A stretch of 25,508 bases of DNA from a virus. The position numbers and the translations under genes are program-made. Under the pieces are notes generated by a model. That model was not told the DNA's origin and searched no databases. It worked only from the letters and a program-made list of their open reading frames with translations. Below, one piece after another: positions 7,033 through 13,319 of this stretch (positions are counted from its first letter, which is position 1; each line of letters starts with the position of its first letter). The DNA lies in the IMG/VR virus record IMGVR_UViG_3300048112_000129, positions 1 through 25,508 of that record. One strand, 5' to 3'.

Positions 7033-7594
7033 AGTATCTGTCAAAATGTGGAAAGGCATGACTATGTACTCGCTGTCTCTAGAAGAACGCGCTACATGCC
7101 CATCTGACTGTGAGCAGTGGGACAACTGCTACGGTGACAACATGCCGTTCGCTCATCGTTTTGATCACAACGACCATAACTTCATTGGGTATTTAGAGAT
7201 GCAACTCACAGAGCTTAACGACAAGCATCCAGATGGTTTTGTTGTACGACTGCATGTCCTGGGTGACTTCTACGACGGCAGATACATAGTCCAGTGGCAG
7301 TTATGGTTACACCAATTTGAGAACCTACGCGTGTTTGGCTACACGCATCACACAGCAGATTCTCAATTGGGTAATATGATCAACAACGTAAACCGCTTGC
7401 ACAGCGATAGGTTCCGTATACGTTTCAGTGATGACTGGGACCAAGAGTTCAGCGCTCATGTTGTCCAATCAAGAGACTTAGAATACGTCGAGCACGGTGT
7501 TGTATGTCCCGAGCAACTAGGTAAAACAGACAGCTGTTCTTCTTGTGGCTACTGCTGGTCCAGCGATCAACCTGTTGTTTTTATTGAGCACTGA
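6899..7594 (+). CDS. Gp88-like Cys-rich phage protein
   Basis: A 231-aa protein with the look of the phage 'gene product 88' family. It has an N-terminal Lys-rich G-K-Q-N-K-K-L-G segment, then a Cys knuckle C67-P-x2-C71-x5-C77-Y-G, the central V-R-L-H-V-L-G-D-F-Y-D (residues 116-126), an F-G-Y-T-H strand, and a C-terminal cluster C203, C213-x2-C216-x2-C219-W. Seven cysteines in two clusters suggest bound zinc or an Fe-S cluster. The biochemical function of this family is not known to me. The start has AGGAG upstream but lies inside the 6733 ORF, so a later start is possible. The gene ends just before palindrome site c. Confidence 0.7.
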   Translation: MTSSAVNLIPVKNLRPPQTRYLKGVKPPSLNMLKRGKQNKKLGDKVSVKMWKGMTMYSLSLEERATCPSDCEQWDNCYGDNMPFAHRFDHNDHNFIGYLEMQLTELNDKHPDGFVVRLHVLGDFYDGRYIVQWQLWLHQFENLRVFGYTHHTADSQLGNMINNVNRLHSDRFRIRFSDDWDQEFSAHVVQSRDLEYVEHGVVCPEQLGKTDSCSSCGYCWSSDQPVVFIEH

Positions 7595-7612
7595 TATTAG
7601 TAAGGCTAATAA
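7584..7612 (+). promoter_or_regulatory. Promoter with palindromic operator (site c)
   Basis: The perfect inverted repeat TATTAG-TAAGG-CTAATA (7595-7611) belongs to the dispersed palindrome family. -35 TTGAGC (7584-7589), 17-nt spacer and -10 TAATAA (7607-7612) are in the same register as sites a and d. Unlike the other copies it abuts the next ATG (7613), so a transcript from it would be nearly leaderless for that ORF; it may mainly serve the helicase downstream. Confidence 0.6.
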
Positions 7613-7786
7613 ATGATCATAACAAAGCGTGAGTTGTTACAGCTCACACCTAAGAAAATCAAAGTATCAGGCCACTACGGCTTTGAAGAAGAAAGCAGAC
7701 TTGCTTACTGCAAGTGCCAACCTCAATGGCGTATTGGCGACTGGCCAAATAACTGTAGAAGTTGCGGTAGAAGAATCCGCATTTGA
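7613..7786 (+). CDS. Small zinc-ribbon protein, 57 aa
   Basis: The peptide begins M-I-I-T-K-R-E-L-L-Q-L-T-P and has a C33-K-C35 ... C48-R-S-C51-G-R-R four-cysteine ribbon, suggesting one bound zinc ion. A basic end (R-R-I-R-I) could contact nucleic acid. Only AAGG (7602-7605) within the palindrome spacer could act as RBS. No family assignment; probably a small DNA- or protein-binding accessory factor between two regulated promoters. Confidence 0.55.
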   Translation: MIITKRELLQLTPKKIKVSGHYGFEEESRLAYCKCQPQWRIGDWPNNCRSCGRRIRI

Positions 7787-7812
7787 TTCAAAATATTAGC
7801 TGTGCTAATATT
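7783..7812 (+). promoter_or_regulatory. Promoter with palindromic operator (site d)
   Basis: The perfect 8-5-8 inverted repeat AATATTAG-CTGTG-CTAATATT (7792-7812) is the clearest early-side copy. The promoter -35 TTGATT (7783-7788), 17-nt spacer and -10 TAATAT (7806-7811) overlap it, so the right half-site contains the whole -10. The helicase ATG lies 25 nt after the palindrome. Confidence 0.75.
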
Positions 7813-7837
7813 ATCAACCATCAATGAGTGATGACCT

Positions 7838-9187
7838 ATGTACGAACCATTCGAGCATCAAAAAGTCACGACTGACTTCATTAATAGTAACCCACGCTGC
7901 CTTATCACATCTGACCCAGGTACAGGCAAAACACGTTCCGTACTTGATGCAATCAAAGACAACGGAACACGGACACTTGTCTTAGCACCCTTGTCGATCC
8001 TCGAGAGTTCATGGGGTGATGACATTGAAAAGTTCACGCCTGACCTAACGTACGTTTGCGCGTACGCCAAGAACCGTGAGAAAGCGTTCCTCGGTACAGA
8101 AGATGTTGTCATTACTAATCACGACGCAGTCAAATGGATAGCTGCGAATGCTGATCTCCTAGAAAACTTCAATACATTGGTTATTGATGAGTTCACTGCA
8201 TTCAAAAACAAAGATTCACTACGCAGCAAAGCGGCATTAAAGATTGCGAAGCACTTTGACAACCGTATCGCAATGTCCGGTACGCCAAACAGCAACACGA
8301 TAACGGACATCTGGCACCCGACACTGATCGTTGACGATGGTGAACGCCTAGGCCATCGCTTCTACTCGTTTCGTAGCAGTGTATGTACATCTAGCTTTAA
8401 TGGCTTCGCTAACGAATGGCATGACAAAGAAGATGCACAAGAGATTGTTGGCGCTGCACTTAGCGACATCAACATTCGATACGAATTAACTGACTGTATC
8501 GACATGCCAGCCCAAAGCGTACACACCGTATACGTAACGTTGCCCAAGAAAATCCAACAGCAGTATGAACAACTGGCCGAGGACAACGTCCTATACACCG
8601 GACAGACAACAATCAACGCTGTGCATGCTGGCGCTAAAGTCAAAAAACTACTGCAACTCTGCACTGGTTCTATCTATGACGAGCATGGCACAGCTCAAGG
8701 CATACACGCAGAGCGCTACGAGCTAGTAATGCAGCTAGTTGCAGAACGTTCTCAGTCACTCGTTGCATTCAACTGGAAGCACGAACGTGAGCAATTAACG
8801 ATGCTTGCCGAAAAAATGGGCATCACATACGGAGTAATCGATGGATCTGTAGCAGCGTCCAAACGAAAAGAAATCGTCGACCGATTGCAAGCAGGCCAGC
8901 TGCAGGTGGTGTTTTGTCACCCCCAATCAGCAGGACACGGCCTAACCATGACCAAAGCAAAAACTGTTATCTGGGCATCACCAACATACAACGCCGAACA
9001 CTACGTCCAATTCAACCGACGTATATACCGCGCTGGTCAAACAGAAAAAACAGAGGTCATTCAAATTGCAGCCAAAGACACATGGGAAACCGATGTATAC
9101 CAAAAGCTAGAAACCAAAACTGGGAAGATGGAAAACCTTCTTTCCGTACTAAAAGATCTACACACAAACCGGAGGATCGCATCATGA
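7838..9187 (+). CDS. SNF2-family DNA helicase/ATPase
   Basis: A 449-aa superfamily 2 ATPase of the SNF2-like phage type. Motif I is D26-P-G-T-G-K31-T, motif II V-I-D117-E118-F-T with the A-F-K-N continuation seen in SNF2 proteins, motif III S147-G-T-P. The C-terminal RecA domain has G-H-G-L-T-M-T (motif V) and Q391-F-N-R-R-I-Y-R398-A-G-Q401 (motif VI with arginine finger). It probably remodels or unwinds DNA in replication, recombination or repair. The length is compact, with no extra domains. It has its own promoter (site d), and its stop overlaps the next start (ATGA). Confidence 0.93.
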   Translation: MYEPFEHQKVTTDFINSNPRCLITSDPGTGKTRSVLDAIKDNGTRTLVLAPLSILESSWGDDIEKFTPDLTYVCAYAKNREKAFLGTEDVVITNHDAVKWIAANADLLENFNTLVIDEFTAFKNKDSLRSKAALKIAKHFDNRIAMSGTPNSNTITDIWHPTLIVDDGERLGHRFYSFRSSVCTSSFNGFANEWHDKEDAQEIVGAALSDINIRYELTDCIDMPAQSVHTVYVTLPKKIQQQYEQLAEDNVLYTGQTTINAVHAGAKVKKLLQLCTGSIYDEHGTAQGIHAERYELVMQLVAERSQSLVAFNWKHEREQLTMLAEKMGITYGVIDGSVAASKRKEIVDRLQAGQLQVVFCHPQSAGHGLTMTKAKTVIWASPTYNAEHYVQFNRRIYRAGQTEKTEVIQIAAKDTWETDVYQKLETKTGKMENLLSVLKDLHTNRRIAS

Positions 9188-9588
9188 GCGTAGTAGAACT
9201 AGCGGCGTCAAGCCTAGAAAACCAAAGCATCACTGAACTAATCAACCATCGTGCTGACCTTAAAGGTCAAATGGATCAGCTAAATAGACAGCTAAAAGAA
9301 TTGCGTGGAGAAGAGAAATACGTAGACGTTCTCCTGCTCAAGAAAATGGACTCAGAAGGGGTTTCAAGAACAGCAAATGAAAACGCTTCTGTGTCGATTA
9401 ACGAAGACACTGTGCCCGAAGTTACTGACTGGGATGCTCTCTATGAGCATGTCACAAGTACTCAGGATTTCAGCTTGCTTCAACGACGTGTGAGTTCGAC
9501 TGCTTACAAAGAGCTGCTAAAGATGGGCGAAGTTGTCCCTGGCGTAGCACCTCGTAGCGTAAGACGCGTCAACTTCCGAAAACTTTAA
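9184..9588 (+). CDS. Conserved phage replication-module protein, 134 aa
   Basis: The start is ATG 9184 with GGAGGA 7-12 nt upstream, overlapping the helicase stop; longer in-frame versions are shadow. Residues ~14-58 form a probable coiled coil (LINHRADLKGQMDQLNRQLKEL). The C-terminus contains W-D-A-L-Y-E-H and Q-R-R-V-S-S-T-A-Y-K-E-L, then G-V-A-P-R-S-V-R-R-V-N-F-R-K-L. This pattern recurs in unnamed proteins beside phage helicases and SSB-like proteins, but I know no tested function. A DNA-binding or helicase-partner role is inferred only from position. Confidence 0.75.
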   Translation: MSVVELAASSLENQSITELINHRADLKGQMDQLNRQLKELRGEEKYVDVLLLKKMDSEGVSRTANENASVSINEDTVPEVTDWDALYEHVTSTQDFSLLQRRVSSTAYKELLKMGEVVPGVAPRSVRRVNFRKL

Positions 9589-9630
9589 CCGTAAAACTTA
9601 ACAACTGACATTTAACAAGGAACAATCGAT

Positions 9631-10293
9631 ATGGGTAGCACAGCGTTAGCAATAAAAGAAGACAAGGTACCAGCACACGTAGCAGCCTCAATGGGCGCTG
9701 GTCGTGGTAACGAGAACGTAGGATCAGAAGTACAGATCCCTCGATTGAAGTTGCTGCAGAAAATGCACGACGAAGTAGACAAGAACCACCCCAAGTTTGT
9801 GAAAGGGGCAGAGGTAGGTTTGTTCTACAACACACTCACGGATCAAGTCTATTCAGACACTCTCCACATCATCAGCATCACGTTCAGCAGTGAATACACT
9901 GTCTGGAAAAACCGTGACGCAGGTGGTGGCTTACTTGGTAGTTACGGCTCAGCAATTGCGGCTGAAGAAGCTATACAGGCAACAGGCAGACCTGATGACT
10001 ACACCGTTTCACCTACACATCGACACATGTTGGTGTTGAAGGATGCTGAAACTGGCGAGCTAGAAGGCCCAGTCATCATGGACTTTGCCAACACTAAACT
10101 CAGAGTTTCTAAAACTTGGAACAGCCAGATTGGTATGAAAGGCGGCGATCGTTTCGCTGGCTTATGGACCATGCAAGCTGTGCCAGCAAGCAACGACAAA
10201 GGCTCATGGTTGAACCTAGATGTATCGTTCGCAGGCTGGACCAAAGAAGAAGACTACCGATTTGCTGAAGGTCTTTACGAGCAGCACGGGTAG
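9631..10293 (+). CDS. Conserved phage protein, possibly ssDNA-binding
   Basis: A 220-aa soluble protein. The N-terminal V-P-A-H-V-A region is followed by I-P-R-L-K-L-L-Q-K-M, then G-L-F-Y-N-T-L-T-D-Q-V-Y-S-D-T, I-I-S-I-T-F, and a W-K-N-R segment. A later M-D-F-A-N-T-K-L-R-V-S-K-T-W-N-S-Q-I region is consistent with a beta-rich fold. Similar proteins in marine phages sit between helicase and nuclease genes and are sometimes suspected SSBs, but no diagnostic OB-fold motif can be read by eye. Start ATG 9631 has AAGGA upstream. The name is a positional inference. Confidence 0.7.
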   Translation: MGSTALAIKEDKVPAHVAASMGAGRGNENVGSEVQIPRLKLLQKMHDEVDKNHPKFVKGAEVGLFYNTLTDQVYSDTLHIISITFSSEYTVWKNRDAGGGLLGSYGSAIAAEEAIQATGRPDDYTVSPTHRHMLVLKDAETGELEGPVIMDFANTKLRVSKTWNSQIGMKGGDRFAGLWTMQAVPASNDKGSWLNLDVSFAGWTKEEDYRFAEGLYEQHG

Positions 10294-10335
10294 TAGCCAT
10301 TCCTCCAGGTCAAGGGCGCGGGATTGCGTCCTGAT

Positions 10336-10371
10336 TCAACGGCCTAGCCCACCGTTGACCGAAACGGGCTA
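10336..10371 (+). promoter_or_regulatory. Two overlapping, mutually exclusive hairpins before the VRR-NUC gene
   Basis: TCAACGG (10336-10342) pairs with CCGTTGA (10352-10358), and TAGCCC (10345-10350) pairs with GGGCTA (10366-10371). The two stems interleave, so only one can form. The second is followed by T-rich TTTACTTT up to the ATG at 10380. This could be an attenuator-like switch or a weak terminator, but no ligand or regulator is evident. Confidence 0.3.
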
Positions 10372-10379
10372 TTTACTTT

Positions 10380-10811
10380 ATGAACGAGCACAGTTTTGTA
10401 CGAAGCATACATAACGCTCTGTCACCCGACGTCTACAAGTGGAAAATCCACGACACGTATACGGGAGGTGTGCCCGACGCCATGTATGCAGGCCCTGCAG
10501 GTGTGCTGTTCGTAGAGTACAAGTATGTCAAAGCTCTACCTAAGAAAGACACGACCGTGATCCGCCATTCGTTATCAGCGCTTCAATGTGCGTGGCTCGA
10601 GCGTATGAAAGCCAGTACATCAGTAGCATTAATATTAGGTGTAGGTGATTCAGCACTAATAATAGTTGACGAGTTCGCAGCTAATATATATAAATCTAAC
10701 TATGTAGAGGAAAGTATTCCACGGAAGCAGGTAGCTGAGTGGATCTACAACCAAACACACTCAGGAAGAGCACATGAAAAAAGCCCACGAGTTGCCACAG
10801 GCTGTGAATAA
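10380..10811 (+). CDS. VRR-NUC domain nuclease, 143 aa
   Basis: A compact PD-(D/E)XK enzyme of the VRR-NUC group. G-G-V-P-D33-A-M-Y precedes V-L-F-V-E46-Y-K48, the catalytic D...E-x-K; S-A-L-Q69-x2-W72-L follows, as in the family. Such phage nucleases cut branched or flap DNA and accompany SNF2-like helicases. The start has no strong SD sequence. The interval before it can form alternative hairpins, so translation may be regulated. The gene's end overlaps the XRE regulator by 38 nt. Confidence 0.9.
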   Translation: MNEHSFVRSIHNALSPDVYKWKIHDTYTGGVPDAMYAGPAGVLFVEYKYVKALPKKDTTVIRHSLSALQCAWLERMKASTSVALILGVGDSALIIVDEFAANIYKSNYVEESIPRKQVAEWIYNQTHSGRAHEKSPRVATGCE

Positions 10812-11349
10812 CTTACGCGCTATTTGGGACCAAAAGAAAGCTGAGATGAAGTTTACGCAAGTTGAAGCTGCGGCAAAACTTGGCTGGTCACAAAGCGCTG
10901 TATCTCATTATCTTAACGCTATTACTGAACTTGGCCCTGCGGCAATTATTAAGTTTGCTAATTTTTTGGGTGTTGATCCTGTTGAGATCGACCCGAACGT
11001 TCAAGAGTTCTTGCCTCACACTAGAACTCGAATAATCAAATATGACGTTGCCAATCTGTCAAAACAAATCAATGTAAAATACTACGATACTCACCCCCCA
11101 TCTTCTTTTTGGGTAAAAACAGACTCTAGCGTATTTACTTACCAAACCCATAGCGCGAACAAGAATGCTACGTGGTTCACTCATGTGTGCCCGCCAAAAG
11201 ACCACCCCAGAGCTAGCATTTATATGGTCCAAATTAAGGGCCAAAAAGAAGGTCGCATTTACAAAAAAGAAGACTTACCGCCAGAATCAGACATACATAA
11301 AAAGTTCGCCGTACTTGAGACAGAAGTTAACAACAGCATTACCGATTGA
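10774..11349 (+). CDS. XRE-type transcriptional regulator (probable phage repressor-like)
   Basis: A 191-aa protein. The N-terminal helix-turn-helix (about residues 26-48) reads K-F-T-Q-V-E-A-A-A-K-L-G-W-S-Q-S-A-V-S, followed by F-A-N-F-L-G-V-D-P-V-E-I, the usual XRE end. The C-terminal ~90 residues (S-S-F-W-V-K-T-D-S, then I-Y-M-V-Q-I-K-G) recall the S24/LexA-like dimerisation domain, but the G-D-S-M and K dyad motifs are not visible, so self-cleavage is not supported. GGAAGAG precedes the start. It is co-directional with replication genes, not divergent as in lambda-type switches. It is the best candidate for the protein that binds the dispersed palindromes, one of which lies directly after it. 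Confidence 0.82.
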   Translation: MKKAHELPQAVNNLRAIWDQKKAEMKFTQVEAAAKLGWSQSAVSHYLNAITELGPAAIIKFANFLGVDPVEIDPNVQEFLPHTRTRIIKYDVANLSKQINVKYYDTHPPSSFWVKTDSSVFTYQTHSANKNATWFTHVCPPKDHPRASIYMVQIKGQKEGRIYKKEDLPPESDIHKKFAVLETEVNNSITD

Positions 11350-11366
11350 CTTTGGCAGTACCTAGA

Positions 11367-11389
11367 CTAATATTAGCTACACACATATT
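11367..11389 (+). promoter_or_regulatory. Imperfect palindromic operator (site e)
   Basis: AATATTAG-CTACA-CACATATT (11369-11389): the left half is perfect, the right half 6 of 8. CTAATATTAG (11367-11376) is itself a 10-bp palindrome. It lies between the XRE gene and the excisionase-like gene, 21 nt before the GTG start. No convincing -35 box is seen. Confidence 0.5.
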
Positions 11390-11410
11390 CGTTGCAGGAG
11401 GCAACTCTCG

Positions 11411-11623
11411 GTGGAACAGATCTTATTAGAGAAGTACGGCCCGTTCATGGACTTGGAAGAACTTGCCAATCTATTAAGGATCAAGAAACAGTCGGTGTAT
11501 CAGCAGATATATCGCGGCCAACTAGACGTACCTCATGTACGGCGCGGTAAAAAGTATCTTTTTCCGACTCAAGAAATTGCTAAATACTTCACATCCCAGC
11601 TAAATCTTCCGCGCGGAGATTGA
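11411..11623 (+). CDS. Excisionase/AlpA-like HTH protein, 70 aa
   Basis: GTG start with AGGAGG (11396-11401) nine nt upstream. The fold signature is M-D-L-E-E-L-A-N-L-L-R-I-K-K-Q-S-V-Y-Q-Q (residues 13-32), followed by G-Q-L-D-V-P-H-V-R-R-G-K-K-Y-L-F and an E-I-A-K-Y-F helix. This is the MerR-like helix-turn-helix plus wing of HTH_17/excisionase proteins. Its place beside the integrase suggests a directionality factor or a regulator of integration. The last 35 nt overlap the 3' end of the integrase gene on the other strand. Confidence 0.8.
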   Translation: MEQILLEKYGPFMDLEELANLLRIKKQSVYQQIYRGQLDVPHVRRGKKYLFPTQEIAKYFTSQLNLPRGD

Positions 11624-12611
11624 CGTACCTTGAGAGTTGTTCAAGTGAGCTGTGTCCCGAAACAACTTGCACTTGTTCAACTCGCATCCCCCTCTCAAAC
11701 ATCCGACTTATCGCCTCATGACGCAAATCATGGAAGCGCAGGTCGTCAATCCCCAGCTTCTTAGTCATCTTGGCAAATTTGTCAGAAATCGACGCAGTAG
11801 TCCTTACAGTGAAAGGGTAATCACCTTGCCCAAGATCATTCTGTGCACGTAGCAACGCCTCTCTCACGCCCTCCACAAGCGGTACTTCCTTCCAAGACTT
11901 GCCTGTTTCTGAGTCTTTATCTTTCCGATTCACGCGGACAAGATCCTTTTCCCAGCACACGTTAGACCATTTTAACTCGTGAATTTCCCCTTGGCGTAGA
12001 CCAGAGTGAACAGCTATATCGATCGCGTACCACAGCCAATTAGGTTTTTCATTACTGCCTTTATAAATGCCGCACTCAAACTTCAGTGCTTCTAGTTCAG
12101 ACGGGGTTGGCCGACGCGTACGCCACACGCTGCCTTTGATCACCTTCTTTCTTTTCAGCTCGTCGATAGCTTGCGCCACAACATTCTCTTGAGTTGTGAT
12201 CCGACTGGCTTCTACGACCTGACGCAAGTAGTACATTTGTTTTTGAAGCGTTGAAGCGGAAATCGTTTTGTAGCGCATAGCTGCAAAATCCATAACCATG
12301 TCGTAGGTCATATCGTGTATCGATACACCGCTAAAATATTTTTTGATCTGATTAAGTTGTCCCATCTTCGGGACAGGGGTAACGATTTCAAACTTAGTAT
12401 TTTCGGCTACTAATCGGTCGACCAAGTAATCAATGTGAGTAGACCGCGTACCGCTGACGTCTACCCACGAATGACTGTCCATCTGGGATTCTATTTTTAA
12501 AACCCATGAAGCGGCGGCTGCCTTAGTAAAAAAACTTTGTGTTTGTTGCGGGTAACCCTTGATGCGGATCTGAGCTTTCCACTTCTTTCCGCGCTTTGTT
12601 ATCGTTGCCAT
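11589..12611 (-). CDS. int: Tyrosine recombinase (phage integrase)
   Basis: A 340-aa integrase. An N-terminal arm-binding-type segment (G-K-K-W-K-A-Q-I-R-I-K-G, residues ~8-19) is followed by a core-binding SAM-like region (about 55-155) and the catalytic domain. Catalytic residues: R206 (H-S-G-L-R), Lys near 230-238, H294-x2-R297 (H-D-L-R-H), H320 (S-G-H-S), and Y329 (R-Y-V-N-L). All are present, so it should be active. The ATG is chosen at 12611; the two TGGCACAC repeats lie directly upstream, overlapping the likely leader or RBS. The adjacent tRNA-Ser-like attP core supports site-specific lysogeny. Confidence 0.97.
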   Translation of the reverse strand: MATITKRGKKWKAQIRIKGYPQQTQSFFTKAAAASWVLKIESQMDSHSWVDVSGTRSTHIDYLVDRLVAENTKFEIVTPVPKMGQLNQIKKYFSGVSIHDMTYDMVMDFAAMRYKTISASTLQKQMYYLRQVVEASRITTQENVVAQAIDELKRKKVIKGSVWRTRRPTPSELEALKFECGIYKGSNEKPNWLWYAIDIAVHSGLRQGEIHELKWSNVCWEKDLVRVNRKDKDSETGKSWKEVPLVEGVREALLRAQNDLGQGDYPFTVRTTASISDKFAKMTKKLGIDDLRFHDLRHEAISRMFERGMRVEQVQVVSGHSSLEQLSRYVNLRAEDLAGM

Positions 12612-12613
12612 CA

Positions 12614-12632
12614 GTGTGCCATCCGTGTGCCA
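12614..12632. repeat. GTGTGCCA direct repeats, 11-bp spacing (arm-type or operator sites)
   Basis: Two perfect copies of GTGTGCCA start at 12614 and 12625, one helical turn apart, right beside the integrase start codon. The same 8-mer recurs as an inverted pair at 12831-12848 on the far side of the attP core. They are candidates for integrase arm sites or excisionase/repressor sites. Confidence 0.65.
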
Positions 12633-12681
12633 GTGAGTGTATGCTCACACGGAAACGTAGCTGTGACAAGGGCTAGATTGA

Positions 12682-12701
12682 TGGCGGAGAGAGAGGGATT
12701 C
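12682..12701 (-). other. attP: attP core: tRNA-Ser 3'-end-like sequence
   Basis: On the minus strand the 20 bp read GAATCCCTCTCTCTCCGCCA. This matches tRNA numbering 57-76: T-loop GAAT, T-stem 3' half, acceptor strand TCTCTCC, discriminator G73 and CCA. G73 with a GGAGAGA-complementary acceptor strand is characteristic of a tRNA-Ser. No other tRNA part is present, so it is a fragment, as expected for an attP that restores the tRNA end after integration. Confidence 0.8.
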
Positions 12702-12830
12702 TGTACCTAAATCACCTCTAAACCCTTCTGTATCAATGCTTTTAGCTATATTTATGTCTATCTGTAATACAACTACTGATTCGCATAACTTATTGATACT
12801 ACTACATATTTCATTTTACATTATTTTTCA

Positions 12831-12848
12831 GTGTGCCAAGTGGCACAC
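12831..12848. repeat. GTGTGCCA-AG-TGGCACAC inverted repeat
   Basis: A perfect 8-2-8 inverted repeat made of the same 8-mer found twice next to the integrase start. No T-run follows on either strand, so it is a protein-binding site candidate and not a terminator. Confidence 0.6.
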
Positions 12849-12988
12849 TAAAGATCTTGTTTGGCTATCGCGCCTAAAGCTACAAGAACAAAAGCTATTA
12901 CGTAAAGAATCATGCTTACCTCTGGTTGATTGAGGCGCAATTATACGTGGGCTAGCGATATGCGACCAATGCATTAAATGCATCAACG

Positions 12989-13225
12989 TTATGCAAATCT
13001 GTACTTACCGCGATTTTTCTTTCGACTAACCACCTTCACATTACTAGGCTTGTTGTTGCGTGGGTTACCGTCCTTGTGGTGAACATCTTTCTTGTCACCT
13101 TTCTTCACTTTACCTTTGGCGAGAGCAGTCCGACGGGCTTTGTTACGGCCCGCACGGTTCTTCTTCTGGTCAGCCTTACTATGGTATTCGCTGTACTCTT
13201 TCTTGTAGTTCCGCTTAGTACCCAT
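12989..13225 (-). CDS. HNH-like small basic phage protein, 78 aa
   Basis: The protein is very basic: M-G-T-K-R-N-Y-K-K-E-Y, then K-K-N-R-A-G-R-N-K-A-R-R, and an HNH-like core D-V-H-H-K-D-G-N-P-R-N-N with N-V-K-V-V-S-R-K-K-N-R. This is a widespread phage protein resembling the beta-beta-alpha metal part of HNH nucleases without much else. It may bind or nick DNA; activity cannot be judged. It is the last gene of the late operon, and its start overlaps the end of the Lys-rich peptide gene. Confidence 0.8.
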   Translation of the reverse strand: MGTKRNYKKEYSEYHSKADQKKNRAGRNKARRTALAKGKVKKGDKKDVHHKDGNPRNNKPSNVKVVSRKKNRGKYRFA

Positions 13226-13310
13226 AGTTCTTTTTCACCTTCTTCTTCTTTCTCTTTTTTGGTTTACTTTGCTGGTTTAAAACACACTGCTTACCTTTAC
13301 CTTTGTGCAT
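13215..13310 (-). CDS. Lys-rich peptide, 31 aa
   Basis: A small ORF with AGGAGA 6 nt before its ATG. It reads M-H-K-G-K-G-K-Q-C-V-L-N-Q-Q-S and then a lysine/arginine block (residues 16-27) ending N-Y-G-Y. It overlaps the HNH-like gene by 11 nt in another frame, a usual coupling pattern. Strong charge suggests nucleic-acid or membrane binding; no family known to me. Confidence 0.55.
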   Translation of the reverse strand: MHKGKGKQCVLNQQSKPKKRKKKKVKKNYGY

Positions 13311-13319
13311 GGTTATCTC

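Larger units (their letters stand above)
12612..12988. other. Non-coding attachment/regulatory region
   Basis: A 377-bp stretch with no convincing gene on either strand. It holds arm-type direct repeats (12614-12632), the attP core (12682-12701), the 8-2-8 inverted repeat (12831-12848) and, near the end of the late operon, a perfect ATGCATT-A-AATGCAT palindrome (12969-12983) that could be a weak late-transcript hairpin. The middle (12720-12830) is AT-rich, as expected for a bendable attP arm with possible IHF sites, though I cannot place one exactly. Confidence 0.7.

Noticed and set aside
10220-10414. 64-aa ORF overlapping two genes
   Set aside because: Shadow of the 9631 gene; no RBS, and composition is random-like.
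10631-10661. AATATTAG ... CTAATAAT in the VRR-NUC gene
   Set aside because: Half-sites are 15 nt apart instead of 5 and inside a gene.
12682-12701. Complete tRNA gene
   Set aside because: Only the last 20 positions are present; no anticodon or D arm in the flanks.
12831-12848. Terminator for the early or late operon
   Set aside because: The stem is good but no T-run follows on either strand.
12736-12933. 65-aa ORF in the attachment region
   Set aside because: No RBS, hydrophobic low-complexity start, and it crosses the 12831 inverted repeat.
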